Positions 55,825 to 63,247 of a stretch of 64,000 bases of DNA are shown piece by piece; within the stretch, counting starts at the first letter, position 1; each line of letters opens with the position of its first letter. The stretch covers positions 620,001 through 684,000 of the forward strand of contig NZ_KE384430.1 of the NCBI RefSeq assembly GCF_000425645.1. The letters are read 5' to 3'. The notes below the pieces were generated by a model. It had not been told where the DNA came from, did not search any database, and saw nothing but the letters and a program-made list of their open reading frames with translations. The stretch comes from Gaetbulibacter saemankumensis DSM 17032. Its GTDB lineage: Bacteria > Bacteroidota > Bacteroidia > Flavobacteriales > Flavobacteriaceae. A program made the position numbers and the translations under genes.

Positions 55825-55855
55825 CAAAGGTAATTTTTTTAATAGAATTGCTCAA
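55825..55855 (-). promoter_or_regulatory. promoter of trpS
   Basis: On the minus strand TTG (55855-55853) is followed after 20 bp by TACCTTTG (55832-55825), a clear Bacteroidota -33/-7 pair. Transcription would begin around 55819, about 16 nt before the trpS ATG. Confidence 0.55.
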
Positions 55856-55879
55856 TACTATTATGTATTTTTGATTGCG

Positions 55880-56617
55880 ATGAAATTTTTTAAATACATT
55901 TTCTGGATTATTTACCGTGTTTGGTTTTATGTGCTCATCGCCATACCAATAGTGGTTTTGTTTCCTTTCTTATTAATTTCTATTTTAAAGGAGTCCTGGT
56001 ATCCGTTCTTTTTTAAATTGGCTCGTATTTGGGCAAAATTTATTCTGTTCGGTATGGGCTTTCGGGTTAGCATTATTCGAGAGCAATTATTAGATGTTCA
56101 TAAAAGCTATATGTTTATCGCCAATCATACCTCCATGACCGATATTATGCTTATGTTGGTAGCTGTGAAAAATCCGTTTGTGTTTGTCGGAAAAAAAGAA
56201 TTGGCTAGCATTCCTTTATTCGGATTTTTCTATAAGCGAACCTGTATTTTGGTTGATAGAAATTCGGTCAAAAGTAGGCAGGCTGTATTTTTAAGAGCAC
56301 AAAGGCGGTTAAGGTCTGGACTGAGCATTTGTATTTTTCCGGAAGGTGGAGTCCCAGAAGAACATATTGAATTAGACGAATTTAAAGATGGTGCTTTTAG
56401 GTTAGCCATTAATCATAATATTCCAGTAGTGCCTTTAACTTTTATAGATAATAAAAGACGATTGTCTTACACTTTTTTTAGTGGCGGTCCGGGAATTATG
56501 CGTGTTAAGAAGCATCGGTTCCTGTGTACTGAAGATTTGACAATAAAAGATACAAAAGTGCTTAATGAAACCTCCCGAAATATTATTTTGAGTGAATTAA
56601 GAGTTTATAATAAATAA
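55880..56617 (+). CDS. plsC: 1-acyl-sn-glycerol-3-phosphate acyltransferase
   Basis: Membrane-bound acyltransferase making phosphatidic acid. Two N-terminal hydrophobic helices, then the catalytic NHTSMTD (HX4D) near 72-78, FVGKKELASIPLFGFF, and FPEGGVPEE near 150-158 for glycerol-3-phosphate binding. ATG 55880 is preferred; the alternative TTG 55871 adds three residues. A terminator follows immediately. Confidence 0.93.
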   Translation: MKFFKYIFWIIYRVWFYVLIAIPIVVLFPFLLISILKESWYPFFFKLARIWAKFILFGMGFRVSIIREQLLDVHKSYMFIANHTSMTDIMLMLVAVKNPFVFVGKKELASIPLFGFFYKRTCILVDRNSVKSRQAVFLRAQRRLRSGLSICIFPEGGVPEEHIELDEFKDGAFRLAINHNIPVVPLTFIDNKRRLSYTFFSGGPGIMRVKKHRFLCTEDLTIKDTKVLNETSRNIILSELRVYNK

Positions 56618-56650
56618 AAAAAAGCTGCTTTGGGGAGAGCAGCTTTTTTA
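56618..56650 (+). terminator. rho-independent terminator after plsC
   Basis: Stem AAAAAAGCTGCT/AGCAGCTTTTTT (56618-56629, 56638-56649) with an 8-nt loop and a T run; it could serve the convergent barrel gene too. Confidence 0.85.
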
Positions 56651-56701
56651 AGATATTGATTTCTGAGCTTAAAAAATCAATATCAAGGTCTAACCAAAAA
56701 C

Positions 56702-58192
56702 CTAGAATTTTATGGCGAATCCAGTATAAACTCCAATAAAATAAGGGGTAAAATCACCGTATGTTTTATTAAAGGTGTTTAATTGATATTTAAATATTGG
56801 CTCAAAGTTAAAATCTATTTTTTTAGAAACCTGATAGTTAAAACCAACACCAAGGTTAGCGCTATAGCTTAAGTTATTGATATTATTGGCTTCACCCAAC
56901 AGTGTTCTAGATCCTCCTTGAGGTTCGGAATATATTCTATTGCTATTCAGAAATAACGAGCTAAATCCTCCAATAATATTGACGCCTAGTTTTTTATTCA
57001 CTAAGGCATATTCAATTTCTAATGGGACCTCTATATAACCGATAGATTGATTTATACTGGTATTTACAGTGTTAAGAGCAATCGTATTGTTCGCGGCTAA
57101 ATTTTCTTTACTAATAAAGGACATGTCTCCTTGCGGATTAATATTAGAGGTCTTAATACTTGGAATGGTTCCAGTGCCAGCAAGGGTGCCAACTGATTGG
57201 AAGGCAATAACATTTTCGGTATTGTACCCTAAATTGACTCTGTTTATCCCAGAGCGGATTTTTATTTTATTGTTTACAGCATAACTTGCATTAATACCGT
57301 AGCTCATATTTAATTCGCCAGACTTTGGACTGTTACTAAATTGCATATCTATTGATGAGCCTGAACCTAAACTATTAAAATATACAGGAGCTATGTTAGG
57401 TGCTAGCGCCCAGCGATTATTTTTCTTTTTAACGTTTACGATATCATCGCTTGATGCTGCTATTTGTGTAGCTGCTATAGCTTCTTCAATAGTAATTTCA
57501 TTAGTAATTTCATTAGTATTTGAATCCTCTTTGGTTTTCGCAACACTAGAGGGGTTTTCGTAAGTGTCTATAATAAGTTTTTTTGCTTTTCTGGGTTTAA
57601 CTAGCAATGGATTTTCTTCATTATTACGAGGTGTATTTGAAGATGTATTATTATTAGCTATAATGGCTGCTGTCTGATTTTGAGCATTCTTGGGTGCTAA
57701 AGGATAATTCGATTTTTTTAAAGTCTTATTATCGCTGGAATTTGAACTAGCAGTCTCTGATTTTGCTATTGTAACATCTTCAGAAGAAGTTAAGCTTGAA
57801 TTTTGATTCTGAATTTTTGAGGTATTATCTGAAGTTTTTTCAGCATTTGAATTGCCGTCATCAGAATTATTAGTTACAAATTGATCACTTCCTGAGGTCT
57901 CTAAATCTTTAATTAATATATTTTCAGGCAGATTTGTTTCCGTGTCAACAACCTGATTATTTATATTATTGTTGTAATCTTGGTTGTTAAAAATAGTATA
58001 CCCTGTGGTTAATAATAGTAATAATATAGCAGCGGCTCCAGCATAACGCCACCAGACTGGAATAACGCGGCGCTTTTTGTTTTTCGATTTAAGTTCGGCT
58101 TCAATATTTTTCCAAACAGCATCCTTTGGAGTTGCTTCGAAATCTTTTAAGCCTTCCTGAAATAGCCGGTCTATGTGTTTTTTATCATTCAT
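56702..58192 (-). CDS. anti-sigma-like protein fused to an outer-membrane beta-barrel (Dma-like)
   Basis: A 496-residue protein with three parts. Residues 1-48 are charged and helical (KHIDRLFQEGLKDFEATPKDAVWKNI), like the cytoplasmic part of an ECF anti-sigma factor. A membrane helix follows at about 49-68 (RYAGAAAILLLLLTTGYTIF). A Ser/Asn-rich linker, 70-255, leads to a C-terminal region of amphipathic beta strands ending in aromatic/Phe (GFAIKF), typical of an outer-membrane barrel. The start overlaps the sigma factor's stop. The layout matches the dual-membrane-spanning anti-sigma (Dma) type reported in Bacteroides, as I recall. Alternative: a sensor unrelated to Dma. Confidence 0.8.
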   Translation of the reverse strand: MNDKKHIDRLFQEGLKDFEATPKDAVWKNIEAELKSKNKKRRVIPVWWRYAGAAAILLLLLTTGYTIFNNQDYNNNINNQVVDTETNLPENILIKDLETSGSDQFVTNNSDDGNSNAEKTSDNTSKIQNQNSSLTSSEDVTIAKSETASSNSSDNKTLKKSNYPLAPKNAQNQTAAIIANNNTSSNTPRNNEENPLLVKPRKAKKLIIDTYENPSSVAKTKEDSNTNEITNEITIEEAIAATQIAASSDDIVNVKKKNNRWALAPNIAPVYFNSLGSGSSIDMQFSNSPKSGELNMSYGINASYAVNNKIKIRSGINRVNLGYNTENVIAFQSVGTLAGTGTIPSIKTSNINPQGDMSFISKENLAANNTIALNTVNTSINQSIGYIEVPLEIEYALVNKKLGVNIIGGFSSLFLNSNRIYSEPQGGSRTLLGEANNINNLSYSANLGVGFNYQVSKKIDFNFEPIFKYQLNTFNKTYGDFTPYFIGVYTGFAIKF

Positions 58193-58734
58193 TATAATGA
58201 TTTTAAGCGCTCAGTTGATTTGTAATCTTCTATAGTTTGCTTCAAAATTTGCCGAGCACGTGCTAAATTCGATTTAGAGGTGCCTGTGCTAATATTGAGC
58301 ATACTAGCAATATCTTTATGCGAATAACCATCAAGAACGTAAAGGTTAAAAACCAAGCGGTATCTGTCTGGCAACTCTTGTATTATTTTTAATAGATAAT
58401 CAATAGAAATAGTGTCTTCATCCAGATCTATATAATTATCTTCTAAGGTGTTTTCGTTGGTTATATCGAATACCTTCTCCTTTCGGTATTCTTGTAAAAC
58501 CCTGTTTATTGTAACACGTTTTAACCAGCCTTCAAAAGAACCTTTGCCTTTGTATTGTCCAATTTTATCGAAAATGGTTAAAAATGATTCTTGTAAATTG
58601 TCCTGTGCTTCAGTATAGTTACGTGAATACTTCAGGCACAAAGCAAATAATTTACTCGCATAGAGTTTATATAATTCACTTTGTGCCCCAGTATCATTCT
58701 TTTTACATTTTTCTATGAGTTGTTTTAAACTCAA
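58192..58734 (-). CDS. ECF-type RNA polymerase sigma factor
   Basis: A 180-residue sigma-70 family factor with region 2 (NYTEAQDNLQESFLTIFDKIGQYKGKGSFEGWLKRVTINRV, about 40-79) and region 4 helix-turn-helix (LDGYSHKDIASMLNISTGTSKSNLARARQILK, about 134-165). There is no extra domain. The 3' end overlaps the start of the barrel protein (TGA/ATG), so the two are translationally coupled and the barrel protein is probably its regulator. It lies 17 bp after the lipoprotein gene. Confidence 0.94.
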   Translation of the reverse strand: MSLKQLIEKCKKNDTGAQSELYKLYASKLFALCLKYSRNYTEAQDNLQESFLTIFDKIGQYKGKGSFEGWLKRVTINRVLQEYRKEKVFDITNENTLEDNYIDLDEDTISIDYLLKIIQELPDRYRLVFNLYVLDGYSHKDIASMLNISTGTSKSNLARARQILKQTIEDYKSTERLKSL

Positions 58735-58751
58735 ATTGAACGCATATTAGT

Positions 58752-59174
58752 TTAACTTTCAGTTTCGCCTACAACAGGAACTTCAATAATTAAATATTGG
58801 TCTTCACCTTGTTCGTCTTCACCTTGCCAAAATTTAAATACATAAGGACCGCTACCGGTAACTACAAAGTTAAATGAAGATTCTACAAGTTCAGCATCAA
58901 AATCTTCACAATCATCTTTTTCTAAAACATAGGTTACAGGAGCAACCGTACGTTCATTAAATACTTTTTTATAATAGAACTCTCTAAAATAGTGGCAGGT
59001 TGTAGGTCTAAGATACGAAACTGTAATTGGGTAGGTTTCTCCGTAAATAAATTCTTCAGGAATTTCTACACTTTCTACAGGTAATATTTCATAATAAAAA
59101 TCATACCCGTCATCATTACTACAAGCCGTAAATAAAAATAAAATTAAACCTAGGGCGAATAACTTCTTCATCAT
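58752..59174 (-). CDS. small lipoprotein upstream of the sigma factor
   Basis: A 140-residue lipoprotein: signal MMKKLFALGLILFLF, lipobox TACS with the Cys near 18. The mature part is beta-rich and has three further Cys residues (TTCHYF, KDDCED) that could pair. I do not recognise a family. It would be transcribed ahead of the sigma factor and barrel protein; a target of, or signal for, that pair is possible but is inference. Confidence 0.75.
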   Translation of the reverse strand: MMKKLFALGLILFLFTACSNDDGYDFYYEILPVESVEIPEEFIYGETYPITVSYLRPTTCHYFREFYYKKVFNERTVAPVTYVLEKDDCEDFDAELVESSFNFVVTGSGPYVFKFWQGEDEQGEDQYLIIEVPVVGETES

Positions 59175-59251
59175 AAATAAAATTAATGTTTAAACAATTT
59201 TTTATTTGTAGATGCATTAAGAATTAAATGGTTGCGTGTAAGGATATAAAA

Positions 59252-59273
59252 AAATCCCGCTATTGCGGGATTT
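59252..59273 (-). terminator. terminator downstream of recA
   Basis: Stem AAATCCCGC/GCGGGATTT (59252-59260, 59265-59273) with loop TATT. On the minus strand it is followed by a T run (the A run at about 59245-59251 on plus), so it ends the recA transcript. Confidence 0.85.
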
Positions 59274-59281
59274 AAATTTTA

Positions 59282-60292
59282 TTAGCCTTCCGAGGCTGCT
59301 TTGGCAATGGCTCGAACTTGTGTTTCGAGCTCATCCATTAGTTCCGGATTATCTTTTATAAGTGTTTTTACAGCATCACGCCCTTGCCCCAGTTTGGTGT
59401 CGCCATAACTAAACCAAGAACCGCTCTTTTTAATAATGTCGTTTTCAACGGCGATATCAAGGATTTCACCAACTTTACTAACGCCTTCGCCATACATAAT
59501 GTCGAATTCGGCTGTTTTAAATGGTGGAGCAACTTTGTTTTTTACAACTTTAACACGTGTTTTGTTACCGGTCACATTACCATCGGTTTCTTTTATCTGA
59601 GTAGAACGACGAATGTCTAATCTAACAGAAGCATAGAATTTTAAGGCGTTACCACCGGTAGTTGTTTCAGGATTACCGAACATAACACCAATTTTTTCAC
59701 GTAATTGGTTAATGAAGATAACGGTACAATTAGTTTTACTTATTGAAGAAGTTAATTTACGTAATGCCTGAGACATTAAACGCGCGTGAAGTCCCATTTT
59801 AGAATCTCCCATTTCCCCTTCAATTTCACTTTTTGGTGTTAGTGCCGCTACAGAGTCCACTACAACAATATCAATAGCGCCAGAACGAATTAAATTATCG
59901 GCAATTTCTAAGGCTTGTTCACCATTATCGGGTTGAGAAATAATAAGGTTATCCAGGTCAACACCAAGTTTTTCAGCATAAAATCGATCGAAAGCATGTT
60001 CAGCGTCAATAAAAGCAGCAATACCTCCGGTTTTTTGAGCCTCAGCAATAGCATGTAATGTTAAGGTTGTTTTACCCGATGATTCTGGTCCGTATATTTC
60101 GATAACACGCCCACGAGGATACCCACCAACGCCTAAGGCAATATCTAAACCTAAAGATCCTGATGAAATGGCATCAACATCTACAACCGCCTGGTCGCTC
60201 ATTTTCATTACAGTACCTTTTCCGTAAGCCTTATCTAACTTATCAAGTGTAAGTTTAAGTGCTTTTAATTTTGCATCTTTTTCGCTACTCAT
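59282..60292 (-). CDS. recA: recombinase RecA
   Basis: DNA strand exchange and SOS co-protease. The 336-residue protein has Walker A GPESSGKT at 68-75, [28 protein letters not shown] (Walker B), and [30 protein letters not shown] (L2). It is followed by a strong terminator. Confidence 0.98.
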   Translation of the reverse strand: MSSEKDAKLKALKLTLDKLDKAYGKGTVMKMSDQAVVDVDAISSGSLGLDIALGVGGYPRGRVIEIYGPESSGKTTLTLHAIAEAQKTGGIAAFIDAEHAFDRFYAEKLGVDLDNLIISQPDNGEQALEIADNLIRSGAIDIVVVDSVAALTPKSEIEGEMGDSKMGLHARLMSQALRKLTSSISKTNCTVIFINQLREKIGVMFGNPETTTGGNALKFYASVRLDIRRSTQIKETDGNVTGNKTRVKVVKNKVAPPFKTAEFDIMYGEGVSKVGEILDIAVENDIIKKSGSWFSYGDTKLGQGRDAVKTLIKDNPELMDELETQVRAIAKAASEG

Positions 60293-60389
60293 TTCTTTTT
60301 TATATTTTTTCTAAACTAATACGCTAAAATATAACAAGTTTTATCATCATACAATTTTATCACGCAACCTTTTTACACATTTTGCATCT

Positions 60390-60452
60390 ATGTTAAAAGA
60401 GTGGGAAATTTTTGCTATGAAATTACCGGAACATGATAATCATGTAGACTAA
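60390..60452 (+). CDS. 20-codon small ORF before an orphan terminator
   Basis: ATG 60390 to TAA 60452 encodes a short, acidic 20-residue peptide. It lies in the recA-trhO gap and is followed 16 bp later by a strong terminator that no other gene uses. It could be a peptide gene, part of a small RNA, or chance. No ribosome site stands out. Confidence 0.25.
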   Translation: MLKEWEIFAMKLPEHDNHVD

Positions 60453-60468
60453 CTCAAATTATTTTTCT

Positions 60469-60502
60469 AAGCACCCAATGATTTCATTGGGTGCTTTTTT
60501 GT
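60469..60502 (+). terminator. strong terminator with no annotated gene in front
   Basis: Perfect 13-bp stem AAGCACCCAATGA/TCATTGGGTGCTT (60469-60481, 60484-60496), followed by TTTTG. The plus-strand transcript it ends would have to begin in the recA-trhO gap, near 60380-60400. On the minus strand it has a weaker T tract. Confidence 0.8.
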
Positions 60503-60530
60503 TTAGTTATGGCACTATTTTTAAAAGTTG

Positions 60531-60538
60531 TACCTTTG
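60531..60538 (+). promoter_or_regulatory. candidate -7 box of trhO promoter
   Basis: TACCTTTG matches the Bacteroidota -7 consensus and lies 40 bp before the trhO ATG. No clear -33 TTG is present at the usual spacing. Confidence 0.42.
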
Positions 60539-60578
60539 CGGCTTTAAAATATTCTTTAACCTTAAAAATTAGTATAGC

Positions 60579-61652
60579 ATGCAACTGTACAATAAGTTAA
60601 GCGCCAAAGAAAGAGCAGAATTAATCGATAAAGCAGGAAAAAGTCGATTAACACTTTCTTTTTATCAATATGCCAAAATTGGCAATCCGCAAGTTTTTCG
60701 AGATCACTTGTTTTTAGTTTGGAATAATCTTGATGTTTTAGGTCGAATTTACGTGGCTAACGAAGGCATAAATGCACAGTTATCTTTGCCAGCGGATCGA
60801 TTTAATGAATTTAAAACACATTTAGATAGTGTTGAATTCTTAAAAGGTATTCGTTTAAATATTGCTGTGGAACAGGATAATAAATCGTTCTTGAAACTTA
60901 AAGTAAAAGTTCGAAATAAGATTGTGGCCGATGGATTAAACGATGATACTTTCGATGTAACTAACAAAGGGATTCATTTAAAAGCTGAGCAGTTTAATAA
61001 ATATATAGAAGACGAGAATACTGTCCTGGTTGATATGCGTAACCATTATGAAAGTGAAATAGGTCACTTTAAAAATGCGGTTACACCAGATGTAGACACG
61101 TTTAGAGATTCACTTGATATTATAGAGGAGGATTTAAAAGACCATAAAGAAGATAAAAACCTGGTAATGTATTGTACTGGAGGTATTCGTTGTGAAAAGG
61201 CCAGTGCTTACTTTAAACATAAAGGGTTTAAAAATGTATTTCAATTAGAAGGAGGAATCATAGAGTACACCAGACAGGTAAAAGAACAAAATTTAGAGAA
61301 TAAGTTTTTAGGACAGAATTTTGTATTTGACGATCGTCGGGCTGAACGCATTAGTGATGATGTTATTGCCAACTGTCATCAGTGTGGAGAGCCTTTCGAT
61401 GTGCATACTAATTGCGCCAATGAAGCCTGTCATTTATTGTTTATTCAATGTCCGAATTGTAAGGAGGAAATGGAAAATTGTTGTTCAACCAATTGCATGG
61501 AGATTAATAGATTGCCATACGAAGAACAAAAAGCTCTAAGAAAAGGACAAGGAAATAGTAATGATATTTTCAAAAAAGGGCGTGCCAATCACTTGCCTTA
61601 TAAAAAGGATTTAAGGAATATTTTTGAAGTGTTAAAATCCAACAAAATTTAG
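60579..61652 (+). CDS. trhO: tRNA uridine(34) hydroxylase TrhO (rhodanese-type)
   Basis: Oxygen-dependent hydroxylation of U34 to ho5U in tRNA (E. coli YceA/TrhO). The 357-residue protein has the N-terminal acylphosphatase-like domain (RIYVANEGINAQLSLP), a central rhodanese domain with VDMRNHYESEIGHFKNA near 152-168 and active-site MYCTGGIRCEKA near 199-210, and a Cys-rich C-terminus (CHQCGEPF, CPNC, CCSTNC). It is followed 7 bp later by the U32 gene, an alternative route to the same modification. Confidence 0.93.
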   Translation: MQLYNKLSAKERAELIDKAGKSRLTLSFYQYAKIGNPQVFRDHLFLVWNNLDVLGRIYVANEGINAQLSLPADRFNEFKTHLDSVEFLKGIRLNIAVEQDNKSFLKLKVKVRNKIVADGLNDDTFDVTNKGIHLKAEQFNKYIEDENTVLVDMRNHYESEIGHFKNAVTPDVDTFRDSLDIIEEDLKDHKEDKNLVMYCTGGIRCEKASAYFKHKGFKNVFQLEGGIIEYTRQVKEQNLENKFLGQNFVFDDRRAERISDDVIANCHQCGEPFDVHTNCANEACHLLFIQCPNCKEEMENCCSTNCMEINRLPYEEQKALRKGQGNSNDIFKKGRANHLPYKKDLRNIFEVLKSNKI

Positions 61653-61659
61653 TAGCTAG

Positions 61660-62904
61660 ATGCAAAAGATTGAATTAATGGCTCCTGCAGGAAATTTCGA
61701 ATCACTGCAAGCCGCTTTAGATAATGGTGCCGACTCGGTATATTTTGGTGTTGAACAATTAAATATGCGTGCCAGAGCATCAATCAATTTTACATTGGAT
61801 GATTTGGAAGAAATTTCCAAGCGCTGTAAAGCTAAAAACGTAAGAACGTATTTAACTTTAAATACTATTATATACGATCATGATTTGTCTATTGTAAAAA
61901 CCTTGATTAATAAAGCTAAGGAAGCTGGTATTACAGCTGTCATAGCAATGGATCAGGCAGTTATTATGGCGGCTCGTGAGGCTGGGATGGAAGTACATAT
62001 TTCTACCCAAATAAATATCACTAATATTGAGACAGTTAAGTTTTATGCTATGTTCGCCGATACTATGGTGTTAAGCCGTGAGCTTAGTTTAAGACAGGTA
62101 AAGAAAATAACTGAGTTAATTGAGAAGGAACAGATTAAAGGCCCTTCAGGAAAATTAGTTGAAATAGAAATATTTGGTCACGGTGCTTTATGTATGGCTG
62201 TTTCTGGAAAATGTTATATGAGTTTGCATTCCTATAATTCCTCTGCAAATCGTGGTGCATGTAAGCAAAACTGTCGTAAAAAGTATACGGTTATTGAGCA
62301 GGAAACAGGCTTTGAGATGGAAATTGATAATGAATACATCATGTCTCCAAAAGATTTATGTACCATTGATATTCTCGATCAGGTTGCCGATGCCGGCATA
62401 AAAGTGCTAAAAATAGAGGGGCGCGGTCGTGCTCCAGAATATGTAGCCAAAGTTATTTCTTGCTATCGTCAGGCTATTGATAGTCTGGAACAGGATAATT
62501 ACGACAAGGAAAAAGTAATTTCATGGATGCAGGAATTGGAGAAAGTTTATAATCGTGGTTTCTGGAATGGTTATTATCTTGGTCAGAAATTAGGAGAGTG
62601 GAGTAAAGGTTCTGGGTCTCATGCTACACAAAAGAAAGTGTATATTGGTCGAGGGACTCATTATTTTCCGAAGCCGCAAATAGGTGAATTTAAAATTGAA
62701 GCATACGATATTTCTATCGGTGATACCATTTTAGTGACGGGACCAACTACTGGGGCTAAAGAAGTTGAGGTAGCCGAAATGCTTGTGAATGATGAGAACC
62801 TAAGTAAAGGATCAAAAGGCGATATGGTAACCATTCCATTAGGTTTTAGAATTCGTCCTTCAGATAAATTATATAAAATAGTAGAAAATAAAGTAGAAGC
62901 ATAA
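61660..62904 (+). CDS. peptidase U32 family, TrhP/RlhA-like RNA hydroxylase
   Basis: A 414-residue U32-family protein. Conserved APAGNFESLQAALDNGADSVYFG near 9-31, LTLNTI, and the cysteine-bearing FGHGALCMAVSGKCYMSLHSYNSSANRGACKQNCRKKY region near 168-206 that matches the family's Fe-S ligand set. TrhP (YegQ) makes ho5U34 in tRNA with prephenate, and RlhA makes ho5C in 23S rRNA; either role fits. Pairing with trhO and a ferredoxin favours a TrhP-like role. The stop codon overlaps the ferredoxin start by one base. Confidence 0.88.
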   Translation: MQKIELMAPAGNFESLQAALDNGADSVYFGVEQLNMRARASINFTLDDLEEISKRCKAKNVRTYLTLNTIIYDHDLSIVKTLINKAKEAGITAVIAMDQAVIMAAREAGMEVHISTQINITNIETVKFYAMFADTMVLSRELSLRQVKKITELIEKEQIKGPSGKLVEIEIFGHGALCMAVSGKCYMSLHSYNSSANRGACKQNCRKKYTVIEQETGFEMEIDNEYIMSPKDLCTIDILDQVADAGIKVLKIEGRGRAPEYVAKVISCYRQAIDSLEQDNYDKEKVISWMQELEKVYNRGFWNGYYLGQKLGEWSKGSGSHATQKKVYIGRGTHYFPKPQIGEFKIEAYDISIGDTILVTGPTTGAKEVEVAEMLVNDENLSKGSKGDMVTIPLGFRIRPSDKLYKIVENKVEA

Positions 62905-63134
62905 TGGTAGTTGTTACTTTACAACGTAATAAATGTATTGGGTGCAACTACTGTGTAGAATTAGCACCCAGACAGTTTCAGATGTCTAAAAAGGACGGAA
63001 AAACGGTGTTGTTACGTGGTATAGATAAAAAGGGTTTTTTTACATTAAAATCAAACGAAGAATCCATTTTAGAAGATTGCGAAAACGCTTCAAAGGCTTG
63101 CCCCGTAAATATAATAGACGTTAAAAGTGTTTAA
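62904..63134 (+). CDS. 4Fe-4S ferredoxin
   Basis: A 76-residue ferredoxin with one cluster: CIGCNYC at 11-17 and a later CP in ASKACPVNI, making the CX2CX2C...CP ligand set. It is translationally coupled to the U32 gene and probably supplies electrons to its Fe-S cluster. That link is positional inference, supported by its single-cluster design and immediate overlap. Confidence 0.9.
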   Translation: MVVVTLQRNKCIGCNYCVELAPRQFQMSKKDGKTVLLRGIDKKGFFTLKSNEESILEDCENASKACPVNIIDVKSV

Positions 63135-63247
63135 AAATATTAAGCATTTAAATAGTCTTTAAATAATCTTATATTTACAGTTCAAAAGAATTATGAACCT
63201 TCATTCGTAATAATTTAATTATTAGCGAATTCAATATATAAAAACAT

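Noticed and set aside
55804-55827. Upstream extension of trpS
   Set aside because: Residues before MARILTG are not conserved, and the DNA includes the likely promoter and transcript start.
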